From positions 539,501 through 603,500 of the forward strand of contig NZ_CP086610.1 of NCBI RefSeq assembly GCF_020883495.1: a stretch of 64,000 bases of DNA, in the 5' to 3' direction. Position numbers and translations under genes: made by a program. Below the pieces are notes generated by a model that was given only the letters and a program-made list of their open reading frames with translations, did no database searches and had not been told where the DNA came from. The stretch is from Shinella zoogloeoides (GTDB lineage: Bacteria > Pseudomonadota > Alphaproteobacteria > Rhizobiales > Rhizobiaceae). Positions within the stretch are counted from its first letter, which is position 1. Each line of letters begins with the position of its first letter. This document shows positions 46,335-57,300 of this stretch, in pieces.

Positions 46335-46360
46335 GCCTTCCAGCCTCCGGAGATCGCCGT

Positions 46361-46890
46361 ATGAAAAGCCACGTCCTGACCGTAACCTGCCAATCGACCC
46401 GCGGCATCGTCGCTGCGATCACCGGCTACCTCGCCGAGAAGGGGTGCTACATCTCCGATTCGTCGCAGTTCGACGATCTGGAGACGGGCCTGTTCTTCAT
46501 GCGCCTCACCTTCCTGTCGCAGGAAGGCGTGTCGGAAGACGACATCAAGTCGGGCTTTGCCCCGGTCGCCAAGAAATATGCGATGACATACCGCTTCAAC
46601 GACAGCGACGAGCGCATGAAGGTGCTGCTCATGGTCTCGCGCTTCGGCCATTGCCTCAACGACCTGCTCTACCGCTGGAAGATCGGCGCATTGCCGATCG
46701 ACATCGTCGGCGTCGTCTCCAACCACTTCGATTACCAGAAGGTCATCGTCAACCACGACATCCCCTTCCACCACATCAAGGTGACGAAGGAGAACAAGCC
46801 GCAGGCTGAGGCGCGGCTGATGGAAGTGGTCGAGCAGTCCGGCGCCGAGCTGATCGTTCTCGCCCGCTACATGCAGGTTCTGTCGGATGC
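46361..46890 (+). pseudogene. purU: Formyltetrahydrofolate deformylase, 5' part
   Basis: The first about 176 codons of PurU, which releases formate from 10-formyl-THF. The N-terminal ACT domain (about residues 1-80) has VTCQSTRGIVAAITGYLAEKG reduced in the usual way, and the formyltransferase domain begins at VLLMVSRFGHCLNDLLYRW. Homology ends at LARYMQVLSD, where an IS3-family element is inserted. The frame runs on to 46957, adding about 22 foreign residues. The missing 110 or so residues, including the catalytic Asp region, are not found on the far side of the element. Confidence 0.88.
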
Positions 46891-46978
46891 GGTCAGAGCT
46901 GGCTCGGGAAATCTGCACAGCGGGGATAAGTGGAGTTTCTGCCTGACTTCGGCTTAGATGCCGGGAACAGGAGAGACC

Positions 46979-47290
46979 ATGACGAGACGACCGCGCCGGA
47001 ACCATAGCCCGGCTTTCAAGGCGAAGGTGGCACTTGCCGCCATCCGAGGTGAGCAGACGCTGGTGGAGTTGTCCCAGCAGTTCGATGTGCACGCCAACCA
47101 GATCAAGCAATGGAAAGACCAGCTCCTTGAGGGGGCGACAGGTGTGTTCGGCGATGAAACGAAAGCGGAGCCGTCGGGTCCGACCATCGATGTCAAAACG
47201 CTGCACGCGAAAATCGGCGAACTGACACTGGAGAACGATTTTTTATCCGGTGCGCTCGGCAAGGCGGGATTGCTGGGCGGAAAGAAATGA
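46979..47290 (+). CDS. IS3-family transposase OrfA
   Basis: A 103-aa HTH_Tnp_1 protein from ATG 46979 with an AGGAGAG site. The helix-turn-helix region is NHSPAFKAKVALAAIRG through LSQQFDVHANQIKQWK. The C-terminal helix TLHAKIGELTLENDFLSGAL has a leucine-zipper-like pattern. Its end overlaps the start of orfB. Confidence 0.92.
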   Translation: MTRRPRRNHSPAFKAKVALAAIRGEQTLVELSQQFDVHANQIKQWKDQLLEGATGVFGDETKAEPSGPTIDVKTLHAKIGELTLENDFLSGALGKAGLLGGKK

Positions 47291-48117
47291 TCGACCGCGA
47301 GCACAAGCTATCCGTCGTGCGCCAGGCGAAGCTTCTCGGCTTCAGCCGTGGCAGCGTCTACTATCTGCCTCGTCCGGTGTCTGACGGCGATCTGGCCCTT
47401 ATGCGCCGGATTGACGAATTGCATCTCGACTACCCCTTTGCCGGAAGTCGGATGTTGCAAGGGCTCTTGAGAGGAGAAGGTCTGGAGACCGGGCGGCGAC
47501 ACGTCGCCACGCTGATGAAGAAGATGGGCATCGAGGCGATCTACCGCCGCCCGAACACCTCGAAACCAGCGCCAGGGCACAAAATTTATCCCTACCTCCT
47601 ACGAAAGCTGGCAGTCACCCGGCCCAATCAGGTCTGGGCAATGGACCTGACCTACATCCCCATGGCGCGGGGATTTGTCTATCTGTGCGCCGTCGTGGAC
47701 TGGTTCAGCCGGAAGGTCTTGTCATGGCGGTTGTCGATCACGATGGAAGCAGCCTTCTGCATCGAGGCGGTGGAGGAGGCACTTGCCCGTCATGGCAGGC
47801 CGGAAATCTTCAATACCGACCAGGGATCGCAGTTCACCTCCATCGACTTCACCGCCGTGCTGAAGAGGTCACAGATCGCCATCTCGATGGATGGCAAGGG
47901 TGCGTGGCGAGACAATGTCTTCGTCGAGCGGCTCTGGCGTTCGATCAAATACGAGGAAGTCTACCTCCATGCCTACAAGACTGTGTCCGAGGCACGCGCT
48001 GGCATCGGCCGATATCTGAACTTCTACAACACCAGACGCCCACATTCATCCCTTGACCGGCGGACGCCGGATCAGGCCTACTTCAACGCGCTGACACCAA
48101 TGATGGTGGCGGCATAA
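47287..48117 (+). CDS. IS3-family transposase OrfB
   Basis: A 276-aa catalytic part with HTH_21 (YPFAGSRMLQGLLRGEG) and an rve integrase core. The triad is visible as Asp in WAMDLTYIPM, Asp in NTDQGSQFTS and Glu in FVERLWRSIKYEEVY. The C-terminal FYNTRRPHSSLDRRTP is typical. The ATG overlaps the orfA stop, and frameshifting near AAAGAAATG could give the OrfAB fusion. No lesion seen. Confidence 0.94.
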   Translation: MIDREHKLSVVRQAKLLGFSRGSVYYLPRPVSDGDLALMRRIDELHLDYPFAGSRMLQGLLRGEGLETGRRHVATLMKKMGIEAIYRRPNTSKPAPGHKIYPYLLRKLAVTRPNQVWAMDLTYIPMARGFVYLCAVVDWFSRKVLSWRLSITMEAAFCIEAVEEALARHGRPEIFNTDQGSQFTSIDFTAVLKRSQIAISMDGKGAWRDNVFVERLWRSIKYEEVYLHAYKTVSEARAGIGRYLNFYNTRRPHSSLDRRTPDQAYFNALTPMMVAA

Positions 48118-48163
48118 TCGAGGCGGAAATCCACTTAGCGAAACGCCCGAAGCTGTTCAGACA

Positions 48164-51100
48164 AACCGAGCCACCTCTTCCGGCGGTGGCTCGATCGTTG
48201 CCGATCAGTTCTATGTGGGGCGTGTCAGCGGCGGCGTTGGTGTGGTGCGTGTCCAGTCCGGCAGTTCGCTCACCGTGAACAACACAATGTTCTCGACCTA
48301 TCTCGGCTTTGCCGCGGGAGCGAGCGGAAGCCTCACCGTCGACGGTACGGGCTCGACGGCGACCCTGACGAAAGGGCTGGTCGTCGGCAACAATGGCGGC
48401 ACCGGCACGCTGGTCATCTCGAACGGGGCCAAGGTATCCGGCGGCGTGGCCGCCATCGCCTACAGCACGGACAGCAATGTCAGCACGGGAACGGCGACCG
48501 TTTCAGGCGTGGGCTCGACCTGGGCCAGCAGCCAGCATCTGGCGGTCGGCAGTTCGGGCGTGGGATCGCTCACTATCTCCGACGGCGGACTGGTGACCGA
48601 CGCGACCGGTTATCTCGGATATGCCGCCGGCGCCACCGGCACGGCGACGGTCACGGGGCAGGGATCGACATGGGCCAGCACCGGCCTCATGTGCGTCGGA
48701 TATGGAGGTGCCGGTATCCTGCAGGTGATGGATGGCGGCAGCGTACGCAGCAATGGTGCGCGCATCGGCGACAGCAATGTCGGAACGGTCAACATTCAGG
48801 GGGCGGGCAGCAACTGGGTGAGCACCGGCGCATCCCTTCAGGATGCGTGGACCTATGTCGGCCTTTCGGACAGCGGGCAGCTTGCCGTCTCCGACGGCGG
48901 CCTCTTCAGCGGTTCCGGCCTGTGGCTGGGCGTCAACGCGGCCGGATCCGGGACCATGACCGTGGACGGACAGGGCTCGATGCTCCAGATGGAAAGCTCC
49001 GCCATGATCGGACGGGACGGAACCGGCGCTCTGACCGTGTCCGATGGCGGCACGGCGACTACCGGTCTGGCTGGCATCGGCGTGAATAGCGGCAGCTTCG
49101 GCTCGGTATTGCTGACGGGGGCGGGATCCCGATGGGATGTGGCGGGGGACCTGTTCCTTGGCGGCATTCTCGACAATGTCGTGAACGGCACGTCGGGCGG
49201 CACCGCGATACTGACCCTGGCGGATGGCGCCGTTCTCTCCACCGCCGGCGGACTGATCACGCCGCTGAACGGGAGTGCTTACGAGAGCACGTCGACGGTC
49301 TATCTCGGCGCCGCCAGCGGCTCCTCCGCCACGCTGAATATCGGCGCGGCAGCGGGAAATGCCGCCGCGACGCCGGGCACGCTGGCGGTTGATAACGTCG
49401 TGTTCGGCCCGGGGGTAGGGACGATCAATTTCAATCACACGGCGACGGACTATCTGTTTTCACCGGCAATTTCCGGCGCGGGTACGATCAATGCGCTGGC
49501 CGGCACAACGATCCTGACGGGGGATTCGTCCGGCTTTTCAGGCAGTACGGCGATTGCATCGGGCGCAACGCTGCGGGTCGACCATGGCGGCGCGCTCGGC
49601 GGCAATGTCACCAACAGCGGCGGCATCGTCTTCAATCCTTCCGGCGTTGCGTCCTATGCCGATTCGATTTCCGGCATGGGTACGCTGGACATGGCGGGGT
49701 CCGGCACGCTGAACCTGACGGGGGATTCTTCGTCCTTCACGGGCGCGACGACGGTCCTTGCCGGCGAACTGAAGATCAATGGCTCCCTGTCAGGATCGGC
49801 GGTCACGGTGGCATCCGGCGGCAGTCTTTCCGGTGCGGGTGTCGTCGGCGATCTGGTGACCCAGTCCGGCGCGACGGTGACGCCCGGCAACAGCCCCGGG
49901 ACGCTCACCGTGAGCGGCAACTACACCGCCCTGACCGGTTCGACCTATGCCGCCGAATTCGTCCCCAGCTCCGCCATTTCCGACAGGATCGACGTCAGCG
50001 GAACCGCGACGATCCAGAACGGTGCCGTTCTCCAGGCTCTCAAATACGGTTCCGGCGTCATCCTGCCGGGTGTCCGCTATACGATCTTGACGGCGGCCGG
50101 TGGCGTTACCGGAACCTACACGCTGGCCGAGGGAGGCGCTGTCTCGGCCTTCTATTCCCTGCGCGACAGCTACGACGCCAACGCCGTCTATCTCGATGTT
50201 GCCCAGACCCGCTCCCTCTCGGATGCGGCGCAGACCCGCAACCAGCGGGCCACCGCCTCCGGCCTGACAAGCCTGCCGATCGGCAGCATCTTGCGCGGCA
50301 CGATCGGGACCCTGCCGGATGACGAAAGTGCGCGGGCGGCATTCGACCACCTTTCCGGTGAGGTCCATCCGTCCGTCACGGGCGCGCTTGTCTCCAATAC
50401 CTCGCTCTCCCGCATGGCTGTCCTTGAGCGCATCGGCGCGGCGTTCAGCGATCGTCCGCAGCCCGGAACGACCTGTATCGGCGGAATCCGGCCGCTTGTC
50501 GGTTGCCCGGTCATGTGGATGCAGGGCCTCGGCGCCCGGGGTCGAAACGGCGGCGACGGCAATGCGCAGGCCGCAGACCATGAGACCGGAGGGTTTCTTG
50601 CCGGTGTCGATGCGCCGGTCTTCGACAATGGCCGCTTCGGCCTGTTCGCGGGATATCAGCGAACCACGCTCGACGGCGCGCGCTCCGCCTCCAGCGTGAT
50701 CGAAACGCCCGTCTTTGGCGTTTATGGCGGAGCGCAATGGGGAAATCTCGCCTTGCGCGCGGGCGCGTCCTACGGCTGGAACGATATTGCGACCAGCCGT
50801 GCAGCCTCCTATCCCGGCTATACTGATCGCCTGTCCGGGAAATACGCCGCCGGCACGGCGCAAGCCTTCGGCGAAGTCGACTATCGCATCGGCCTGCCGG
50901 CCGCCGGCCTGTTCCAGACGGCCGCGCTTCACCCCTTTGCAGGCCTCTCCGGGATCCTCGTCCGCACCGATGGCTTTTCCGAAGAGGGGCAAGCCGCCGC
51001 CCTCATCGGACGCGCAGAGGATACGTCTGTCCTGCTTTCGAGCCTTGGCGTGAGAGTCACGTCCGATTTCACCCTTGCGGGCTTCGAAACCAGCGCGACC

Positions 51101-51340
51101 GCCACCCTCGGTTGGCGCCACGCCATGGGCGACACAACCCCGAAAACCACCATGGCCTTTGCCGGCAGCGACGATTTCGTCATCCACGGCACGCCGCTCG
51201 ACCGGGAGACCGTTTTCGGCGGCATCGGCCTCTCCGCCAGGGTTGCTTCGAACGCTGCCCTGTCTGTCGCCTATAGCGGCGAGGCCGGGCGGCGCACGCG
51301 TACTCAGGCCATTCGCGGAAGCATCGGCTGGCGCTTCTGA
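48164..51340 (+). pseudogene. Autotransporter adhesin, 5'-truncated
   Basis: The frame is open from the IS3 boundary at 48164 (a GTG at 48215 is the first start-like codon) to 51340, giving over 1040 residues. The passenger consists of repeated units with the pattern GTLTVSDGG and VTGQGSTWAS (about residues 20-300), then a beta-helix stretch with DNVVFGPGVGTINFN. The C-terminal 280 residues are an autotransporter beta-barrel with MWMQGLGARGRNGG and a final IGWRF. The signal peptide and N-terminus are missing, removed by the IS3 element. Unless a new start with a signal exists, the product could not reach the surface. Confidence 0.8.
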
Positions 51341-51444
51341 CTTTGTGGTAGGGGGACGGTTTGTTGGCACATGATCGGTCATGGCCGGGATATGAAGGGA
51401 ATCTGCGGGAACAGAATTACCAAGCAGCTTGAACAGATCCCGTT

Positions 51445-52059
51445 CTAGCCGAAAGCCAGCGGCGAGCCGAAGAAGCGCAGCGCCCAGCGTTGGCCGTTGC
51501 TGGTTAGCGTCAGCGCGCCGAGCGGTTCGACATCGGTGCGCCAGATGGCCTGAAGCGGCGCATTGAGCACATGCGCAAGCATGAGCTTCAGGACGGTGGC
51601 GTGGGTGATCGCCAGTAGATGGCCACCCGCCGCGTGCCGGCCGTCGAGCCAGGTTGTGCAGCGCGTCCGTGCCGCCTCGAAGCTTTCCCCGCCATGGGGC
51701 GCGGCGGCGGGGTCCGATAGCCAGTGCTGGAGGTCGCGCGGGTTTTGCGCGGCGATATCCTCCAGGGCAAGGCCGCTCCATCGGCCGTAGTCCATATCGC
51801 GGAGCGGCTCGGCTATCGTCGGGGGCAGGCCGAGCAGGGCGGCGGTTTCCCGCGCGCTGGTTTCCGGTGCGCAAAACACTGCGTCAACGGCCGGCAGAAG
51901 AGGGGCAAGGCGCTCGGCCCGTTCCCGCTCCCTTGCCAGAAGCGGCTCGTCGCAGGAAAGGCGGGACAGCCGGTTGGCGGCGGTGGCGCCGCGGCACAGC
52001 AGTGTGAGGCGCGTCGCGCGCGCCGGCTTTTGTCCTGTCTCTCGCGTTTCGTCGCTCAA
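51445..52059 (-). CDS. Histidine-phosphatase-family protein lacking the catalytic His
   Basis: A 204-aa member of the histidine phosphatase (phosphoglycerate mutase-like) superfamily; the only good start is TTG 52059. The N-terminal motif, normally RHG or CHG followed by AT, reads [10 protein letters not shown], so the phospho-accepting His is Arg. Other parts are regular: [34 protein letters not shown] and the second His in ITHATVLKL. It starts 15 bases after the prmB stop and is probably co-transcribed. A non-catalytic role is possible. Confidence 0.78.
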   Translation of the reverse strand: MSDETRETGQKPARATRLTLLCRGATAANRLSRLSCDEPLLARERERAERLAPLLPAVDAVFCAPETSARETAALLGLPPTIAEPLRDMDYGRWSGLALEDIAAQNPRDLQHWLSDPAAAPHGGESFEAARTRCTTWLDGRHAAGGHLLAITHATVLKLMLAHVLNAPLQAIWRTDVEPLGALTLTSNGQRWALRFFGSPLAFG

Positions 52060-52073
52060 GATCGGGGCCGCTC

Positions 52074-52985
52074 CTACGCCACGCCGAGCGCTTCGGCGGA
52101 AATCCAGAAGACGGCGTCCTGGGATTCGGCCGTTTCCAGCCAGACGAAATCGAGATGCGGGAATTCCTCCTCGAGGATTTCCCGGCCCGAGCCGATCTCG
52201 CAGATCATGCCGCCTTCGGGATTGAGGAAGTTCGGCGCGTCATTGAGGATGCGGCGCACGAGGTCCAGCCCGTCCTCGCCGCCGTCATGGGCCATTTCCG
52301 GCTCGGCGCGGAATTCCGGCGGATAGAGGTCCAGCGCCTCGTGGTCGACATAGGGCGGGTTGGTGATGATGAGGTCGTAGCGACGGCCGGAAAGCGGGGA
52401 GAAAAGATCGCCCTCGAAGAGGTTCACCTGCCCGGCGACGTCATGTTCGGCGATATTCAGTTCCGCGACCTCCAGCGCATCGGCCGAAAGGTCCACGGCG
52501 TCGACCGTGGCGGCGGGGAAGAATTTCGCTGCGAGCACGGCAAGGCAGCCGGAGCCGGTGCAGATATCCACGGCGCTCTCGACGGACATCGGGTCCGGCA
52601 GGAAGGACGAGCCGTTCTCACCGAGATATTCGCTGAACAGGATTTCGCCGATATGCGAGCGCGGCACGATCACCCGCTCGTCCACATGGAACCGTACGCC
52701 CTGGATATAGGCCCGGCCGGTAAGGTAGGAGGAGGGCTTGCGGGTGGTCACGCGCGCCTCGATGCGCTCGGCCAGCAGCCGCCGCTCGGCCGGCAGCAGG
52801 CGGGCGTCGAGGAAGGGATCGAGCGCATCGATCGGCAGGTCGAGCGTGTCGAGCAGCAGGAAGGCCGCGTCGTCGCCGGCCGTCGTGGTGCCGTGACCAT
52901 AGCTGAGGTCGGCCGCGTTGAAGCGGGAGATCGCATAGCGCCAGTAATCGCGCAGCGTCACGAGTTCGTTGGTAATGTCTTCCAT
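52074..52985 (-). CDS. prmB: Ribosomal protein L3 glutamine N5-methyltransferase
   Basis: A 303-aa SAM-dependent methyltransferase that modifies a glutamine of ribosomal protein L3. The start is ATG 52985; a TTG two codons upstream is also possible. The motif I region [18 protein letters not shown] and the substrate-binding NPPY in [16 protein letters not shown] are clear. The N-terminal helical domain contains [15 protein letters not shown], characteristic of PrmB rather than PrmC. It is transcribed divergently from the pseudouridine synthase gene. Confidence 0.93.
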   Translation of the reverse strand: MEDITNELVTLRDYWRYAISRFNAADLSYGHGTTTAGDDAAFLLLDTLDLPIDALDPFLDARLLPAERRLLAERIEARVTTRKPSSYLTGRAYIQGVRFHVDERVIVPRSHIGEILFSEYLGENGSSFLPDPMSVESAVDICTGSGCLAVLAAKFFPAATVDAVDLSADALEVAELNIAEHDVAGQVNLFEGDLFSPLSGRRYDLIITNPPYVDHEALDLYPPEFRAEPEMAHDGGEDGLDLVRRILNDAPNFLNPEGGMICEIGSGREILEEEFPHLDFVWLETAESQDAVFWISAEALGVA

Positions 52986-53078
52986 GGTCAACGGCGTCTC
53001 ACTTCGGGCTTGCGGATTTGGCTGGACGACCCCGGCTTTAGAATGGCAAGGGCCTTTGGGTCAACCAAGGACGGCGAG

Positions 53079-53879
53079 ATGAAGGGCACCCGCAAACCGC
53101 AGACACCGAAAACCGGCAGCAAGACCCGTCCGCCCGAAGGCGGCAAGCGGGCGACGCTGGCGCGCGCGCTCTCCAAGCTCGGCTTCTGTTCGCGCACGCA
53201 GGCGGAGGCGCTGGTGCGCGCGGGGCGCGTGACGGTCGGCGGACGTATCGTCACCGATACCGAGACCTGGGTCGACCTTTCCGCCGCGGTGATCGCGGTG
53301 GACGGCAAGCGGGTCGCGGCGCAGCAGCGTGTCTACCTGATGCTCAACAAGCCGCGCGGCCTCGTCACCACCCGGCACGATCCGGAGGGCCGGCCGACGG
53401 TCTTCGATTGCCTGCAGCATCTCGACCACGCCCATCTCTCCCCGGTCGGCCGCCTCGACAAGGCGAGCGAGGGACTGCTGCTCTTCACCAACGACACGGA
53501 ATTCGCCCAGGCGCTGCTCGATCCCGAGACCCATGTCGCCAAGACCTATCACGTCCAGATGGACCGTAAGCCAACCCCGCAGGTGCTGGACGCGATGGTG
53601 CGCGGCGTCGAGCATGACGGGGAGCTGCTGCGGGCGACGGCGGTGCGCGCCGTGCGCGAGGGCGACAGGAATTCCTGGATCGAGGTGGTGCTGGACGAGG
53701 GCCGGAACCGGCAGATCCGCCGCATGCTGGAGGCGCAGGGCATCGAGTGCCTGCGCCTCGTGCGGGTCTCCATCGGCGACCTCGCGCTCGGCGATCTGGA
53801 GAAGGGCGCCGTGCGGGCGCTGACGGAGGAGGAGGTCGCCGGCCTTCGCCGCCGCATTGCCGCGCGGCGGGCCGGATAA
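53079..53879 (+). CDS. RsuA/RluB/RluF-family pseudouridine synthase
   Basis: A 266-aa enzyme that isomerises a uridine in ribosomal RNA. It has a basic N-terminal tail, an S4 RNA-binding domain (about residues 26-75, [19 protein letters not shown]) and a catalytic domain with [16 protein letters not shown], where Asp127 is the nucleophile. The later [16 protein letters not shown] is the conserved family end. I chose ATG 53079 because of AAGGA before it; ATG 53043 is an alternative. RluB-like or RsuA-like specificity cannot be separated here. Confidence 0.9.
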   Translation: MKGTRKPQTPKTGSKTRPPEGGKRATLARALSKLGFCSRTQAEALVRAGRVTVGGRIVTDTETWVDLSAAVIAVDGKRVAAQQRVYLMLNKPRGLVTTRHDPEGRPTVFDCLQHLDHAHLSPVGRLDKASEGLLLFTNDTEFAQALLDPETHVAKTYHVQMDRKPTPQVLDAMVRGVEHDGELLRATAVRAVREGDRNSWIEVVLDEGRNRQIRRMLEAQGIECLRLVRVSIGDLALGDLEKGAVRALTEEEVAGLRRRIAARRAG

Positions 53880-54004
53880 GTCGAGTTTTTCGGCAAACAT
53901 TACGGAAATATAATGATCCCAAGGGCTTCTCCTCGGGGGCGTGCGATGTCACATGTCAATGGAAGGAACGTGAGAGAGGCCCGGCCTCGACCAGTGGGAC
54001 GCCG

Positions 54005-55276
54005 ATGACCAAGACCGCACGACCGAAAACCGACGAGAAGGCCGCCGACGAAAGCGGCCGCGCGAATGTCACCTTCATGCCCGGAGCGGCCCCGCCGGCG
54101 CGGCGCAGGCGGCGTTCGCGCGCATGGCTGTGGCTGCCTGTCATCGCGGCGCTTGGCGGCGCGGGCTATTACGGCTGGCGCGCCTATGCGCCCACGGAGA
54201 CGGCGACTGCGATCATCACCCAGCCCGTCACCCGCGGCGATATCGAGAACGCGGTGACGGCCGTCGGCACGCTTGAGGCGTTGAAATCCGTCGATGCGGG
54301 CGCGCAGGTCTCCGGCCAGCTCAAGGCGCTGCATGTCGCCATCGGCGATACGGTGACGAAAGGCCAGCTTCTGGCCGAGATCGACCCGGCGACCATCGAG
54401 AACCGCATGGAGATCAACCGCGCGGAACTCGCCAATCTTCAGGCCCAGCTCGTTTCCAAGAAGGCCCAGCTCGATTTCAAGCAGGCCAACATTACCCGCC
54501 AGCGCAGTCTCGTGGCCGGCAACGCGGCTGCGAAACAGGCGCTCGACCAGGCCGTGGCCGATCTTGCAGCGGCCGAGGCCGACGTCAACGCCACCGAGGC
54601 GCAGATCCGCAAGCAGCAGGCGACGCTGGGCGGCGACGAGGTCGACCTCGGCTATACCAAGATCTATGCGCCCATGGCCGGCACCGTCACCGCCAATCCG
54701 GTGAAGGAAGGCCAGACGCTGAACGCCGTCCAGAGCGCGCCCACCATCGTCACCATCGCCGACCTTTCCACCATGACCGTGCGCGCCGAGGTTTCCGAGG
54801 CCGATGTCGGCCGCCTCAAGGTGGGCATGGAGGCCTATTTCACGCTGCTCGGCCAGCCGGGCAAGCGTTTTGCCGGCACGCTCCGCCAGATCGAGCCGTC
54901 GCCGACCGTCGAGAACAATGTCGTGCTCTACAACGCCCTGTTCGATGTGCCCAACCCGAACGGCGAACTGATGATGTCGATGAGCGCGCAGGTCTTCTTC
55001 GTGCAGGCGGCGGCGCGCGACGTGCTGGTCGTGCCGGCCGGCGCGGTCTCGGCAAAGCGCGGCGAGGGCGGCAAGGCCGAGGTGACGGTCGTCACGGCTT
55101 CCGGCGCGCAGGAGGTGCGGCAGGTCGAGACCGGCATCCGCAACCGGGTGAGCGTGGAAGTCAAGAGCGGCCTTGCCGAAGGCGACAAGGTTGTCGTCAG
55201 CGCGGGCGGCGGCAAGGCTTCCGGCGGCGGCAGCCGCAATTCGGGGCGCGGCATGCGCATGCCGCCGATGTTCTGA
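54005..55276 (+). CDS. macA: MacA-type periplasmic efflux adaptor
   Basis: A 423-aa membrane fusion protein. A basic cytoplasmic head with RRRRRSRAW precedes one transmembrane helix ([16 protein letters not shown], about residues 48-63). The lipoyl region has [20 protein letters not shown], followed by a coiled coil (about 130-200) and [19 protein letters not shown]. The C-terminus is Gly/Ser-rich and ends in MRMPPMF. It begins 125 bases after the pseudouridine synthase gene and is followed after 10 bases by macB. It joins MacB to an outer-membrane channel not in this window. Confidence 0.92.
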   Translation: MTKTARPKTDEKAADESGRANVTFMPGAAPPARRRRRSRAWLWLPVIAALGGAGYYGWRAYAPTETATAIITQPVTRGDIENAVTAVGTLEALKSVDAGAQVSGQLKALHVAIGDTVTKGQLLAEIDPATIENRMEINRAELANLQAQLVSKKAQLDFKQANITRQRSLVAGNAAAKQALDQAVADLAAAEADVNATEAQIRKQQATLGGDEVDLGYTKIYAPMAGTVTANPVKEGQTLNAVQSAPTIVTIADLSTMTVRAEVSEADVGRLKVGMEAYFTLLGQPGKRFAGTLRQIEPSPTVENNVVLYNALFDVPNPNGELMMSMSAQVFFVQAAARDVLVVPAGAVSAKRGEGGKAEVTVVTASGAQEVRQVETGIRNRVSVEVKSGLAEGDKVVVSAGGGKASGGGSRNSGRGMRMPPMF

Positions 55277-55286
55277 GGAGCCGGCC

Positions 55287-57230
55287 ATGACGGCGCTCAT
55301 CTCGCTTCGCGACGTCACCAAGACCTTCCACAACGGCGATTTCGCCGTGGAGGTCCTGCACGGCATCTCGCTCGATATCGCGGCGGGGGAGTTCGTGGCG
55401 ATCATCGGCCAGTCCGGTTCGGGCAAGTCGACGCTGATGAACATCCTCGGCTGCCTCGACCAGCCGACGTCCGGCGACTACCTGATCGACGGCGAGCCGG
55501 TCGCCGGTTTCGAGAGCGACGAGCTTGCGGCGCTGCGCCGCCGCACCTTCGGCTTCGTCTTCCAGAGCTACAATCTCATTCCCACGGCCAGCGCCCGCGA
55601 GAATGTCGAGGTGCCGGCGATCTATGCGGGCCTTCCGGCGCGCGACCGGCAGGAGCGGGCGGAAGCGCTGCTCGGCTCGCTGAAGCTCGGCGACCGGCTG
55701 GATCATCGCCCGAACCAGCTTTCCGGCGGCCAGCAGCAGCGCGTCTCCATCGCCCGCGCGCTGATGAACGGCGGCCGCGTCATCCTTGCCGACGAGCCGA
55801 CCGGCGCGCTCGACAGCCAGAGCGGCGAAGAGGTCATGGCGCTGCTGCGCCGCATGCACGGCGAAGGCCATACGATCATCCTCATCACCCATTCGCGCGA
55901 GGTGGCGGAGGCCGCCGACCGGCTGATCGAGATCCGCGACGGCCGCATCGTCTCCGACCATGCCCGCAAGGCGCGCCCGTCCACGGAGGCCGCCGCCGGC
56001 CTGAAGAAGGCCGTCAAGGAAGGCTCGGCGGCTATCGCGGACGTGTCCGAAGCCGTCAAGATGGCCTTCCGCGCGCTGCACGCCAATCTTTTCCGCACGG
56101 TGCTGACGCTGCTCGGCATCGTCATCGGCGTCGGCTCGGTGGTGGCGATGCTCGCCATCGGCACGGGCGCGCAGAATTCCGTGCTCGACCGCATCTCCGC
56201 CATGGGGTCCGACCTCTTGCTGGTGCGCCCCAGCATGGCGAATTTCCGCGGCGGCAGCGGCAGCTTCCCCGTGACCCTCGTGCCATCGGATGCGGACGCC
56301 ATCCTCGACGTGCCGAATGTTGTCTTCGCGGTGCCGGAAATGACGAGTTCGGTCACCGTGCGCTACGGCAATATCGACTACCAGACGACCGCCAACGGCA
56401 CGGTGCCGGCCTTTCCGCGCGCCAAATCCTGGGGTCTCGCATCCGGCGAGTTCATCAACCAGGACGACATGGACGCCTATGCGCCGGTCGCCGTGCTCGG
56501 CCAGACGGTGGCGAAGACGCTGTTTCTCGATGGCGCCAGTCCGCTCGGCCAGTATGTGCTGGTCAACAAGATTCCCTTCCAGGTCATCGGCGTGATGGCA
56601 GAGATGGGCGCAAGCGCCGGCGGCAACGATCAGGACGACGTGATGCTGGTGCCGCTCTCGACCGGCAGCATGCGGCTCTTCGGCCAGCGCAATGTGCGCA
56701 CCATCACCGTGCAGGTGGAGGATGCCTCGGCCATCGATCTGACGCAGGACGCCATCCAGTCGTTGCTCGACGAGCGGCACAAGGCCGAGGACACGCAGAT
56801 CACCAACATGTCCTCCGTGCGCGAGGCCTTCACCGAGACGTCGAACACGATGAAGCTGTTCCTCGGTTCGGTCGCCGCCATCTCGCTGCTGGTCGGCGGC
56901 ATCGGGGTGATGAACATCATGCTGGTGAGCGTGCGCGAGCGCACCCGCGAGATCGGTGTGCGCATGGCGACGGGCGCGCGGCGACGCGATATCCTGCTGC
57001 AATTCCTCATCGAGGCGCTGGTCGTCTCGGCCATCGGCGGGGCCATCGGCGTGGTGCTGGGCCTGTCCGTCGGCGCGCTCGCGCAGGCGTTCGGCATGCC
57101 GGTCAGCTTCACCGCCGGTCCCGTCGCGCTCGCCTTCGCCTGCTCGTTCCTGACAGGGCTCGTCTTCGGCTACCTGCCGGCGCGCAACGCCTCGCACCTG
57201 CAACCGGCCGTGGCGCTCGGCGCGGACTGA
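55287..57230 (+). CDS. macB: MacB-type ABC exporter (ATPase plus permease)
   Basis: A 647-aa fusion. The ATPase (about residues 1-230) has Walker [10 protein letters not shown] at 41-49, signature [15 protein letters not shown] and Walker [12 protein letters not shown]. After a linker the MacB permease begins (about 265) with TM1 [20 protein letters not shown], a large periplasmic domain, and three C-terminal helices ([13 protein letters not shown] and following). MacAB pumps export macrolides, toxins or heme-like compounds and work with TolC. Start ATG 55287 is preceded by GAGGAG. No regulator is visible. Confidence 0.94.
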   Translation: MTALISLRDVTKTFHNGDFAVEVLHGISLDIAAGEFVAIIGQSGSGKSTLMNILGCLDQPTSGDYLIDGEPVAGFESDELAALRRRTFGFVFQSYNLIPTASARENVEVPAIYAGLPARDRQERAEALLGSLKLGDRLDHRPNQLSGGQQQRVSIARALMNGGRVILADEPTGALDSQSGEEVMALLRRMHGEGHTIILITHSREVAEAADRLIEIRDGRIVSDHARKARPSTEAAAGLKKAVKEGSAAIADVSEAVKMAFRALHANLFRTVLTLLGIVIGVGSVVAMLAIGTGAQNSVLDRISAMGSDLLLVRPSMANFRGGSGSFPVTLVPSDADAILDVPNVVFAVPEMTSSVTVRYGNIDYQTTANGTVPAFPRAKSWGLASGEFINQDDMDAYAPVAVLGQTVAKTLFLDGASPLGQYVLVNKIPFQVIGVMAEMGASAGGNDQDDVMLVPLSTGSMRLFGQRNVRTITVQVEDASAIDLTQDAIQSLLDERHKAEDTQITNMSSVREAFTETSNTMKLFLGSVAAISLLVGGIGVMNIMLVSVRERTREIGVRMATGARRRDILLQFLIEALVVSAIGGAIGVVLGLSVGALAQAFGMPVSFTAGPVALAFACSFLTGLVFGYLPARNASHLQPAVALGAD

Positions 57231-57300
57231 CAGGCCTTCCCAAAGGCTATCGCAATATCTTGGGATTCCTATTTGCGTCCTGTCGAAATATGACTGCGAC

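Larger units (their letters stand above)
46891..48163 (+). mobile_element. IS3-family element (IS51/IS3411-like by protein resemblance)
   Basis: An approximately 1.27-kb element with orfA and orfB on the plus strand. Imperfect terminal repeats are recognisable: GGTCAGAGCTGGCTCGGG on the left and, reversed, TGTCTGAACAGCTTCGGG on the right, with a shared TAAGTGGA block further in. No target duplication is visible and the two flanks belong to different genes. The end coordinates are good to a few bases. Confidence 0.82.

Noticed and set aside
48215..49400. Repeated short motifs suspected to be a CRISPR or tandem DNA array
   Set aside because: The repeats are degenerate at DNA level and conserved at protein level (GTLTVSDGG type), as in autotransporter passengers. 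No CRISPR array was seen anywhere in the window.
49790..51874. 694-codon minus-strand open frame
   Set aside because: Antisense to the autotransporter barrel, which shows real family features.
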